From the NCBI GenBank assembly GCA_964017045.1, contig OZ024807.1:19947813-20011812 (forward strand): DNA of 64,000 nt, in the 5' to 3' direction. Position numbers and translations under genes: made by a program. The first letter of the stretch is position 1, and each line of letters starts with the position of its first letter. Under the pieces are notes generated by a model. That model had not been told where the DNA came from. It was given only the letters and a program-made list of their open reading frames with translations, and ran no database searches. Of this stretch, positions 13,301 to 23,706 are shown piece after piece. Source of the stretch: Omphiscola glabra. Taxonomy: Eukaryota; Mollusca; Gastropoda; Lymnaeidae.

Positions 13301-15250
13301 AATCGGCATTTCGCTTTAGGGTAGATCATTTGAGTAGAACAATTAAGTTGAACAGCGTCATTTACTCTATAGCTTTCAAACGTCACTCTGCGTGGCATAT
13401 CTTAAATTAACAAGACTGGAATTGTGATAATTCCTCAGATACATTAGTAATGATAAAAACATCGATTTTATATTTCTTCTACTTATCTATAGAAAGAAAT
13501 GAGATGCTATGGAGGTTTAAAATTTGGGTTACAAAAATAAGATAAGGGATTCCATATAATTACACCCTAAACCATAATATAAACACATATATACGATTAA
13601 AAAAAGTATATATTATCGTCAACTAAAGATAATTTGTAAGTGTACATTTTGTCATCACAACAAAGTTTCAAAATTTTAGTATTTTCGATGTGTGGTTGGT
13701 AGTTTTTAGTTTTTTTTAAATGTTCGCATCTCAAAATTACTTAGCTACTTGGATTTCTACCTCCCTTCACCCATACTACTAATACCCTTATTTTTAACCT
13801 CTAAAGGCGTACCAACATCCTCACTACTCTTCCTCATTAGCAACATACTCCTTTCTCAGTTTTTGCAATCATCTTCAACACAACTTCTTTCACAAAAATC
13901 CTAATCATATATTGACTAAGTTAAATTTTTTAATTTTTTTTTGAATAATACAATTACCAGATATTACAATGCAGCCCAATTAATTACGACAGAAAATTTC
14001 GTCAATATATTTTTTGCAGTCATTTTCAAATAGTGCAACATGTTTTTTGTTTTTTTTTAAAAGAGTCTTTGTCGCTCTGCTTTAAATATAATTGTTTAGT
14101 AAATCCATTACTATGCAAAATGTGTACATTATTTATAATAATGCTAAAATATGTCACTTTGTTGTTCAACAAATATGATTTAATATCTATTGACACATCA
14201 TAATGTGTTTCGTACTTTTATAATATTTTATTAAAAAAAAATACTCACATAATACTTTCAAGGTGCACGACATAAACTCTTTTGGGGACGAATTGTACCT
14301 TAATGTCCAATAGCCTTCGGATGTAAAATCCGGATCACGAGATATGTTTTTAATTATTACCGTCAGTTGATACATTTCCGAAATATTTGTTAAAAGGATT
14401 GTAGCCAGACCTTCGAGCATTGATATACATCTTACTGTGCTCATTTCACAAAATCCAATAGTTGAGTCATGACTTTCAACGTTGACTCTAACGTTACTGT
14501 TATTTGTTTTCCAAATAAAAGTAAGGTTGTGTGGATTGTTTTCCAGGGCTAGGGCAGGATTGCAGTGATCTTTAGTTGTAAATTGGGCAAAAATAATAAA
14601 AATATTTGAAAAATATGAAATAAAAAAAGATTGTTGTAGATTGTTTCTATTTCATAGATTTAATGTTTCAAGAACATTTGTCTTTATTATTTATACATGC
14701 AAATGAACATTTAATTTAAAAGTTAAATTTAGAACTTAAAAAAATAAAAAAATTAGATAAATTTAAAGATTGTATTAGAAGATAAACTAAATCTCCTCTT
14801 ATACTTACATGAATTTCAACCAATTAATAAACCTACACTAAAACTCTTCAGAAAGTTTCTTTGCATTGTGTTGTAAAAGAAGTTTGTTTATTAAAATAAA
14901 CTTTCATAATATGGCACATTATTAAAAGGCAATCAATGTACACGTTTAAATAATATAAATATTCATAATCAATTCCCGTTTTTAATTTAATACATATTTT
15001 TTCAAATCAATTGTAAAGGTGCTGCAATAATTATATATAAAACGGTCTATGAATATAAATATTTATAAATATGCACATTTTGACTGAGAAATAGAAAGGA
15101 CATAAAAGGATTACTCCTTTTTTAGATTTAATGTTACTTAAAAAAAATCAAAATACATTTTAATTACATACCTTTAATTACACATTTTGATGGAGGCATA
15201 TTTGTAACAATCAATAAGATTGCTAATGTATTAGTGCTGACCATTTTCAT
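4282..15250 (-). CDS. gene 1: Ig-like single-pass receptor, short basic tail
   Basis: Predicted 510-residue type I membrane protein in ten exons: 15172-15250, 14249-14569, 13282-13400, 12396-12603, 11969-12154, 11303-11374, 10910-11031, 8857-9058, 5369-5485, 4282-4388. Every junction is GT/AG and the phases join without a stop. Residues 1 to about 20 form a signal peptide (LAILLIV core). Residues 27-134 are domain 1. Residues 134-243 (exons 3-4) and 329-437 (exons 7-8) are two copies of a cysteine module (motifs YPKAKC or YPEPKC, then MHSHFPGLETE or IYPDGIDTD). Residues 243-329 are an Ig-like domain with GTSVTCTC, LW and YNCVIKN. Residues 451-473 are the transmembrane helix, and 474-510 a basic tail without an ITIM. 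Many NxS/T sites support surface exposure. The role as an immune-type receptor is inferred from architecture only; the ligand is unknown. The tail exon is the least certain part. Confidence 0.75.
5369..5485 (-). CDS. gene 1 exon 9: transmembrane helix
   Basis: 117 nt, phase 1 to 1. After a short stalk (CELVCHNEEHFK) comes a 23-residue hydrophobic run starting ILFIIFGTLVFV with no charged residue, then KK. Acceptor tttacag, donor G|gtactt. Confidence 0.72.
6045..6357 (-). repeat. tRNA-like SINE candidate in gene 1 intron 8
   Basis: Read on the minus strand, the element begins near 6357 with GGTGGCCGAGTGGTCTAAAC, which resembles the A box of a Leu/Ser-type tRNA. About 110 bases on comes GAATTCAAATCACGG, a B-box-like stretch. 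The remaining 190 bases are more GC-rich than the intron around them. It is not a functional tRNA: arms and spacing do not fold as one. Confidence 0.45.
8857..9058 (-). CDS. gene 1 exon 8: second cysteine module, second half
   Basis: 202 nt, the same length as gene 4 exon 8. Encodes GDVKVQTEIIASQ, CACNISKSAMQQDLRVLV, FPGLETEVLLFGANVT. Acceptor ttcag|GGA, donor G|gtgagt, phase 0 to 1. It was found by homology to the gene 4 exon. Confidence 0.78.
10910..11031 (-). CDS. gene 1 exon 7: second cysteine module, first half
   Basis: 122 nt, phase 1 to 0. Encodes YNLTCQKEHLDGDKV, VCSAFGVYPEPKCKF. Strongly similar to gene 4 exon 7, less so to exon 3 of the same gene. Acceptor ttgcag, donor ACA|gtaagt. 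Confidence 0.78.
11303..11374 (-). CDS. gene 1 exon 6: Ig-like domain, YxC strand
   Basis: 72 nt, the same length as in genes 3 and 4. Encodes YNCVIKNVTGG, which supplies the F-strand YxC cysteine that would pair with the one in exon 5. Acceptor tttacag, donor G|gtaggt. Confidence 0.7.
11969..12154 (-). CDS. gene 1 exon 5: Ig-like domain, first part
   Basis: 186 nt, phase 1 to 1, acceptor tttctag, donor A|gtaagt. Encodes HPRVILRDCPQVIDVGTSV, then TCTC, the tryptophan strand IILWQD and ILHFNVSEN. This matches the B, C and E strands of an Ig fold. Confidence 0.78.
12396..12603 (-). CDS. gene 1 exon 4: cysteine module, second half
   Basis: 208 nt, phase 0 to 1, donor G|gtaaat. Encodes a C-containing strand (IYFRSSCEVFISL) and VSVTIYPDGIDTDLTFG, the counterpart of LVTMHSHFPGLETE in exon 8. 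Acceptor aaatag in front of an in-frame ATG codon. Confidence 0.75.
12866..12950 (+). repeat. short dispersed repeat, copy 1
   Basis: About 80 bases starting GAAGGCTTCCTGCCGACACG and running into TTTAACCTTACTTTGTTCTA closely match 47221-47300. It lies in gene 1 intron 3 and is not coding. Confidence 0.55.
13282..13400 (-). CDS. gene 1 exon 3: cysteine module, first half
   Basis: 119 nt, phase 1 to 0, donor GAG|gtaaag. Encodes RVTFESYRVNDAVQLNC and IYPKAKCRF. The same pattern (C, two hydrophobic residues, YP, KC, aromatic) recurs in exon 7 and in the paralogues. Confidence 0.72.
14249..14569 (-). CDS. gene 1 exon 2: extracellular domain 1
   Basis: A 321-nt exon, the same length as gene 4 exon 2. 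It contains NPHNLTFIW, two central cysteines (FCEMSTVRC), the strand LTVIIKNIS and the block DFTSEGYWTL. Acceptor taaag|AT, donor T|gtgagt, phase 1 to 1. It looks like a beta-sandwich domain, possibly Ig-like. Confidence 0.72.
15172..15250 (-). CDS. gene 1 exon 1: signal peptide
   Basis: Encodes MKMVSTNTLAILLIVTNMPP and the following short stretch, a typical signal peptide with core LAILLIV. The start is the first in-frame ATG (15250); a second ATG lies two codons on. Donor G|gtatgt, phase 1. Confidence 0.65.
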
Positions 15251-16180
15251 CACAGAAACTATACATTTGAAGAAAAAAAAAATATTTAAAACAAATGCGC
15301 AAATATTTTTTTCTTAAGCTTGTAACAAATTTAAAGATAACATTATTATATGGCATAAATCGTTTTAATTTTTTGTATTATTAGTCGTTTCGCAAAAAAA
15401 AAAAAATATAGATTTACTTTATTTTCTAAAAGTTTAAAAGTATTTAATTGTATAATATAATATTTAATCGTACTATAATGCTGTAAAGCCGGGTCGTCGA
15501 TCTACGACTCAAGGAGCATCCGTACTCTCGACGAATACCCTTAAAAGAAAGTTTTAATCAGTTCTAGGCAAAATGATAATAATATATGTTACCTTACTAA
15601 TTTCCATATTGGATAAGTGCAACTGCAGATCATACGTAGCGTGACAGTTTGTTAAAGATAGTTTCCTTTAAGTAAACTGAATATTTCAAGACCATGAAGG
15701 TTTGGAAAAACGTGGGCGATAAGCATCCTTATTTACAAAATGTTCAAAACAAAGTTTGCATTTATTTTGTTGACATTCGATACAATTAATTACAATTTAT
15801 AAAATATATTCAAGGGATTTTTTTTTTTTAGTTTCGAAGCCACACAAAAAGCTGATAGACTGAAAAGCACCAGAGGAACAATAACTAGAACAATAACTAG
15901 AGAAGGATATCTAAGATAAATACATATAATGATCTGGCAATGGACTGTGATTAACTAACTGGTGCTCAAACCAATAGAGCTCCATGAAGGGAGAGGCTCT
16001 AAGAATTTAACTATGAGACGGATGAACAACTAATCAAAAGCAACCTACTAAGCCAACAATCTAGTTCGGACTCTTCACATTAAATATTTTACAGCTCTTA
16101 CGATAATATTTTCTTTTGACATTGACTTTTTTTGTCAGATTTAATCAATGTAACTTGAAGAGCTACATAATTAAGAGTCT

Positions 16181-16360
16181 TTAAAAAACTAATTTAACTA
16201 AAACAATATTAGTGCCTTGTAAGAATCTAGCTAGTCTGAGACAAATGTTAATCTGTAGAAAATTTGCAACAATCTTTGCATAAACTGTGTCTGTGAAATA
16301 ATGTGTTCCCCGATTGACACACATATCCCCAAACAGTTCCATCAGTAAGCCTTGTTCTTG
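16181..16360 (-). other. unidentified exon-like open stretch
   Basis: On the minus strand about 60 residues read like real protein, with a balanced composition unlike the surrounding AT-rich frames: EQGLLMELFGDMCVNRGTHY, then FTDTVYAKIVANFLQ and LRLARFLQG. An acceptor-like AG (attcaag) precedes it at about 16357. I do not recognise the family. It may be an exon of an unseen gene or a retrocopied fragment; it has no obvious partner exons nearby. The upstream part of the frame is only TA repeat and should be ignored. Confidence 0.3.
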
Positions 16361-16376
16361 AATGTTTAAGAAGTTA

Positions 16377-16414
16377 ATATATATATATACATACATATAT
16401 ATATATATATATAG

Positions 16415-16451
<37 letters not shown>
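16377..16451. repeat. (TA)n microsatellite
   Basis: About 75 bases of near-perfect TA repeat with a few GTATG interruptions. It produces false Tyr-Ile frames on both strands. Confidence 0.9.
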
Positions 16452-16455
<4 letters not shown>

Positions 16456-19400
16456 TTAAAATAATACCTTGCAAAAATACGCATTATATATTTTACATCT
16501 TATTAATGATATTATAACAATTTTAATACCATTGTCTACTTTTACGATTTTAAATTTTATGATAAGATAATTTTGTGTAATGTATACACTACATTAATGG
16601 ATACTATTTTACTCCAGTAATGTATACACTAAATTACTGGCTAAAATTTTTTCTCCAAAGGAAAGTGATTAAATACTTAGATGAAATTTTGATATTAGAA
16701 TTACAATATTTTTACTGTTGGCATCTCATGTTTTATTGCACCAAAGATGTTATATTGCTACGATCTGAGAAAAAAACAGCAACATTATTTCAAATTAACT
16801 ACTTAATAGTTGGTCATTTGAAAAAAAAAAATATATATATATTGCATCCGTTACATAAAGTCTAAAAATAAAGATGTACCACTTATTATTATTTTTGTTT
16901 GGTTTCAATACCATTATATTTTTGTTTCTGATTGTTATGTAAATACGATGTGTTGTTTCCTCTTTTTTTTTTTTTTGTTGTAAAATTGTAACGCGATGTA
17001 GGAATATTCGTTGGCATTTTTAAAATGGCAAGAACAATACACAAATTTAAACTTTTAAAGCAGGTCATTTAACATTTTAAAATCTATAAACTAGAGTTAT
17101 TGGCGACTTGTTTACTTTTATTCATCTTTTCTCGTGAATGAACTTTGACGGACCCCAACTTCGGACCGAATTTTTAGATGGGGCTTATTAAAAAGAGTCT
17201 TCCTGGACCTCGATTACAACTAAATCAAATCTATGGTCTGTATTATTAGAATTATGTAGAAAAATCGAGACTAATCGTGAAAAAGGAACACATTTTGCAA
17301 GCCCGTTCAAGAAATGTATCTGCATCAGGTTATATATGTGTACGCCTAGAGATATGAGCGGAAGGAGGGATACTTTTGCTATTACTGTTACGATAGTGAT
17401 TTGTAATACGAGACACGACATTTGTTTTCTAATAGTTGCCGTGTGTGTATGTTCCTATTTCAACGTTGTACCTTTTACAAAAATATTATCATCTTCAACA
17501 GTGTACCAGTAAAAATCATCATTATACTGTATGTCAATTAGCCCTAGCTTAGTTATCATTTCTTTATTATTGTTTATAATTTATGATATCGTCTTTTGTT
17601 GTGTACTATTTTTCAACGAGCAATATGCTTAAATAAGAAATGTATTACTTAATCATTAAAATGATTTCAAAGTTATAACCATGTCATTTACATTTTCTAA
17701 TTGCTAATTAGGTCAAATACAATTTTCAAACTATAACAAGGTAATTTAAAATAATTGTGGCACCATGGGTGCTCAAACATATATACAAATACTTTTGATT
17801 ATATGAAAAAATGTTCCGTCTTGTGTGAGTTTTTTTTTTTTAAATATAATTTGGATAAACTATATACTTTATAGTGTTTTACCTATATTTTAGGCCCCTT
17901 TATCAGATCTACTAGTTTTTATGTTTGTTATATGTTAGATTAATATTTTTGATTTGTAGTTTCAAGCTAAAAACTAAAAGGTTAAAATATACTTAGAATA
18001 GCATTATAGAACTGTTTGAAACGTTGCACATTGTCTCATGTACATAACAACTTTAAATGTATATAATAATTTTTTAAAAATTACCTAATTAATGAATATT
18101 ATTTTTGTACTCTAATAAATTAAACTGATTTCAATAAAATGTGTAGAATTGAAAAAAAAAATTAAATACATAAATACAGATTCTTTATTAGAAAAATACA
18201 CATTTAAATACATATTTGCATACATTCGATTTTTTTAATAAACTAAAGCATTATTGATTTATGTACATTTTATATTAGGGTGCATTTATGTTCAGAGTTT
18301 AATTTTGCTATAAAAATGAACACGATACAACTTGTACGAGGATGTGTGTGGTTAGAATGATATATATACATATAGTATGTATATTTTAATTATTTTGTAT
18401 TTGCTGTATCAGTGTCAATTAAGAGGTTTCTTTAAAATGATATTTTAACCAAATGTATCATTAAATTGTTAATGGCAATCTTCTAGTCTTAGGATTATTT
18501 ATTATATAAGATGAATTTTTGGAGTAAACTGACGAGCCAAAAATAATTTATACACATTATTACAGTTATTGAAATTTTCACTTTAAAAAAATTCAGAATA
18601 AAAAACCTGCAATCTTAATACTTTCAAAATTAATTTACTTGCCTCAAAGTGTAGACATTTTAAACAAGTTCAACCATGCCAAAGCATTTCTAATTTTATT
18701 GTTGTCTAAGATGTGTCAATTATGGAAATCCCCGCTCTTGCTTGTAATATAAAGATATTTGAAAAATCCGATTTTGCATGGCTTTTTTTTAAAAATATGT
18801 TCTTTAAAAAAACAGTGGGGAAAAAACAGTACAACTCTAAATTATAATACATACTATTTGCGAGAATGGGTTTATTGCAGATTGAATTTAGTGACATTTT
18901 AGAATATACGTTATTTCAACTAAATGACTTTGCATCTTACGATTAAACAGCAACACTATTATATTGGTCATTTTCTATTTTACAATTATCCAGGTTATAT
19001 TGTTCTACTTACTTCTTGGTTTATCACATAACGTGAGGTTTACCACAATACACAGACTTAAACCAGGATCTATAGAAATAGTTTCACCAGGTGCGTTTCC
19101 ATAGGACGTAGTGGGTTAATGCCCTCAGGGTCACACACATGACATCATTAATATTATTTTTTTTAAAAGATATTTTTGTGTATAAGGTCCGATTTTGAGT
19201 AGCTCATCCCATGTTGCATTTACTCCAGATCAGGGTAACACAAACATGTAGAAGTGCCATATTACGTGTATTTTATGCATATGTATAGAACATCTATTTA
19301 ACTATTATTTTATTTCTTACATTGTTTACTGTTCAAAAAAATGTGTTAATATTTTGTTTTTCTAAAATATCTGAAGAAATAAGTATAGTCTTTAGAAAAT

Positions 19401-22400
19401 TATTGAATGTAATTCGAGTATATTTATATATATTCTCAAAAAGCATGCTCTGATTAAAAGTTTGCAGGCTTTACAGTTGGCCGAGGTATCGAATTCAATG
19501 ATGTATTATATTATTTAAAACGGCAACCCTCTACATAGTACCTTATTACTTAATTAACTTACGTATCGCAATAGGCCTTATTACTTTAAAGTCTTCACAC
19601 ATATGAGTTCGCTTGGGAACCTTAAATACGGTACCTTAAAGCAACCAAGTTATGATATGCACAATGTTTACCTTAGTATATAACATGGACATATATTGTT
19701 TTCGATTTGTGAATTAAGCAGGTAATACTATCAAATCGGCAGGAATATAAGACAACTATGCTCAACTTAGTGATCTCTGCGATATTGAGACTTAAGTTAA
19801 CTACAAAAAGTATAAAGCATTTTATAAAACCTAATATTATCATAACTTTGATCAGAAAATTCCAATCTCTGTTTTCGTATTTCCAAAGAAAAAAAAAAAC
19901 AAGCATCAGCTCATATATTTAAGTTTACATTTGAAAAATATCGTTAAAATGTTTATATCAGGTGCTCAACACAGTTATAATTGTAGAATGTGTTAAAGTT
20001 ATATAGTGGGTAACAAAAATATGCATTTTGGTACTTTTCTAAATGGCATCCACCTCAAAGAAAAAGGTATGCGGTCTGCGAGTCATAATTGAGAATTGGT
20101 GTGCTCCCATTAAGCAGATTTACTATTTAACTAACTTTAATGTATAGCTAGGTTAACGTTCTAAGTGTAAAGACTAAAGACTGTTATGCGTGTGGTACAT
20201 AAATAAGTTTATATGCGAATGAGAAATCATTTAAAGTGGTAACCTTTTGTTTAGACTTGAAAAAAAAAAGAATTCATATTGGTAACATCAAATTTAAATA
20301 TGTTAGTACAATTTTAACTGTACTCTCTTAAATGAATTATGATGCTTTAACATTACATTGTTGTTTTATTTTGTATTATTTGCGTTTTTTTAATTTTTAA
20401 TTGTTTAATTTTTTTTTTATTTACTGTTACACTTTTGAAGACACTCTCAACTTTTAAAGATACATTTACACCCAAACGCAAAAATTAGAAAAATACTAAG
20501 AGCATACATTTATTACAATTTGCATTTAATTCATCTTTATTGTGATAATTTAAATTTGTTTAAATTTTAAATTAATAAAAGTACATTTAAAATGTTTCAT
20601 TATTTCATAAGAAGAATTGTTTTTTAATGAACTTACACACGTTAATGTATAGATTAAAATTGAAAATACCATTATCATTTATTATTGTATTATTAAATTT
20701 AACTTGGGAATCTAACATAAAACAAGTTATTTCATTATGAAATGTACTAAATACTATTTCAGTTTCTCCTTTTTAGCAGGCTAAAAATTAATATTGTTAA
20801 CCTTCGGAGTATGTTTAAAAATATCTTAATACTTTTATAAATGTTGTACAAATAATAGGCTTACGCTAGTAATGTATTAAAAACGATGAATAAGTTGGAT
20901 TACAATAAACATTACTCTCCATTTTTATTGTAAATGTTATTAACTTTTTTTATTTGAAGCTGCGGTCATTAAATGATTGTTTTTCTTTAATAAACAAACA
21001 TTTTAACGGAACAGACAAGTAAGGGATAAGACAATAAAATAAAAGAAGAACAAATAAAAAATATAAATTGACAAAAAAATAAAAATAATAAGTTGAATGA
21101 TAAAAAAGCAAACATTTTTTTACATTGTTCAATGCTAGTTCATACCATCACATTAAGTTATTTTTAATTGAACAATACTTAAAGAAAATATAAAAAAAAC
21201 GTAAGGTTTTCTAAAATTTCTTAAATTCGAACAGGTTTTATGCGGAAAAAAAATAATTTTATCAATCATTTCCTCTTGTCATTTAAAAATAAATGCAATC
21301 AATGTTATTTTTAATGTCAATTTTTTTGCTAAATGATTTTTTTTTACAACTTTTTCCCATAAAACTTTGTAAAAATCCCATAGATCAATAGCCCTACTCT
21401 CATTCATATTTTACAAAATTAAAATTAAAATACTTATAATTCAATAGGTGGCTTACTTTATCACTATTCTATTTAATTTATTTGTGCCCCCAATACATGG
21501 GTGAAATGGGTTTTAATGTTATATAATTATATATTTTAGAACATGTATTTAATTATTAGTTTGTTCTTTTAAGTGGATTGTTTAAAAAAATAAATAATAC
21601 CTGTTTTCTATTTTTTCCTAAACGATTAGTCAAATAAAACACTTTCACTGACACCCGATTTAAAACATTATTTATATTTTAATGAACTAATGTTTCATAA
21701 AAAAGCTAATTTAGACGTTGTATAGCATTACCGCATATTTAGGTAAACTTTAAACAATAACAATTATAAATAATATAATAGTGTACAATTTACATAATAA
21801 TTTATTAGCGTAATAAACCACAAATAGTAATTACCATTAATTTATTTAAAACAATAGCATTTCAAAACGAATAAACACTATTTATACAAACAAATCTCGT
21901 TGCTAGCATCATTAACATTTGTAAAAGGAATTTTACTCATGATCTTAAATGTATTCTGTAATATTTTATTTTGAGTTTTTTGAATTACTTGTAATTACGA
22001 ATAAAAAATCAATAGGATTAATACATATCAAATATAGAAAATAGAAAACGAACATACGAATGTATTGTTCGTCCAATTTAAATGAGATTTTAAACATTTT
22101 TAATTAGTAATAAATTAATTAATAAAGTTTTTACTGTTTTGTATATAGTTAGTGTATAGTAAATATTTAATATCACATTTAAAATAAAATAATTTAACAA
22201 TTTGTACAGAGACAAAAAAGAAATGTTTTAAAAAAATCACTTTCACAACGGTAATATTACATATAAAATGTTGAACTTGTTTGTAAAAGTAAGCTCACAA
22301 TAGTAGAAATCAATATGGTTATTTTTATATAGCCAATATTTTAATTAAAATATAAAATGGACAGTTATTAGTCTTTGGATATACATATATATTTTTGATT

Positions 22401-22834
22401 TTTAAAACTCATCTTCAACATTTATTAAGAATCTTTTTTTTTAAAATGCACTCTAATTGTTTGCCTGTATATTTTTTTAGAGATAGTATTAATATAATTT
22501 ACATAATGTAGTTTTTTAAAATATAAAAATGTTAGTTTTATCGGAAAAAAAAATCTTATAAATGGGTCATGTATTTTTAAAAAAATCTAAGTCAAATAAA
22601 GATATTTACTATCTTAACACAAAATGTATTATATTTGAACATGAATTGAATGCAAATATTAATAATATGTATTTTAAAGTCAATAAATGGAATGCACTAA
22701 CGAGAAAGAAAGTGCAGGCCTTACATGAGCAACAGCTCAATCTTGTTTCTACTTTGTCAGAATTTAAATTGATGCATTACGTTGATGCCCATACAAAAGT
22801 CTATTTGTTTAAAAAAAAAAAAAAAAAAAACAAA

Positions 22835-23706
22835 TTACATGGCATCAATTCCATAGCCACAGAAACCATGATCTAGGTGATTAACACCAACATGATAGTG
22901 TTGATAAAGCCAACCACAGTGTGCACGACCCAGTATGTAAACATAGGCACCAGTACTACCTGAACAGGTTGGATTGGTGTATGTGTACTGTGTGATTTCA
23001 ATATTATTTTTTTTATTAATCTTGGCATACCTATTTGTCCAAGACCCCAAAGAAACACACTTTTTCACACCATGTATGTATGATACGATTATTGCCAATC
23101 TTTCCTCGTCATTAGAAATCAGTGACCCATCTCTTAGTTTTTTATATTTATTGTTTATTTTGTAATTAAGGTCATTTATCTTTTGTCTTTGTTTTTCTAA
23201 CGTTTGCAATAAATTCATGTTGCATGTTTTGAATTTAATCCTACATTTGCTAAATTTAGCTTCGACCTCGCATCCAGTTAAGCACAAAACCTTATTCTCA
23301 TCATCATTAACAATTAAGCTACACGTTACTTGCATCCCTCCAGAATTAGCGGGAACGACATCAGTTGATGTATAAACCGTTATTTCTCCAAATTTCTCAC
23401 TGGGTGACAGTTTGCATTCCTTGCACGAGCATTTGCGGTTATCCTTACTTGTGTACTGTACAACATAACCAATCCATCCCGTTCCCATTGTCGATTCATC
23501 AGTATCATCGATATATGTTACCATAACAGTTAGGTCAGCCATCGCTTTAATTAATTCATAAATGTCTTCGTCTTGCATGTTTTCTGGTAGTTCTAAGAGG
23601 TTGAAGTCTTCCATAGAAATAAATCTTTCATGAAGATAATTTCTCGAACAGTTTGTATAGTCATTGTCCTTTGACTTAAAAGTATCTATCTGACCATCCT
23701 TTAAAT
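22835..23706 (-). CDS. gene 2 exon 8: trypsin-like pseudoprotease domain
   Basis: 872 nt, acceptor tcgccag, ending in TAA: residues 334-623. After the leader CSRNYLHERFISMEDF come ADLTV, the first strand GTGWIGYVV, the zinc-finger-like CSCKEC, then EITVYTSTDVV where active relatives usually carry a His. Next are a Cys-rich strand, a helical or coiled-coil insert (MNLLQTLEKQRQKIND) and SYIHGVKKCVSLG. CSGSTGAYVYILG replaces the usual GSSGA, and the domain closes with HYHVGVNHLDHGFCGYG. The domain call rests on motif memory, not a search. A long poly-A run (about 20 As on the plus strand) lies just beyond the stop. Confidence 0.85.

Larger units (their letters stand above)
15251..22834. other. 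intergenic region, gene 2 to gene 1
   Basis: Mostly AT-rich sequence. It holds a (TA)n array at 16377-16451, an exon-like open stretch next to it (listed separately) and homopolymer runs. It must contain the promoter and 5' UTR of gene 1 at the low end and the 3' UTR of gene 2 at the high end; I see no distinct motifs I would defend. Confidence 0.5.

Noticed and set aside
22562..22876. 104-residue plus-strand open frame ending in a Lys run
   Set aside because: It runs through a poly-A stretch into the antisense of gene 2 exon 8 and shows no recognisable motif.
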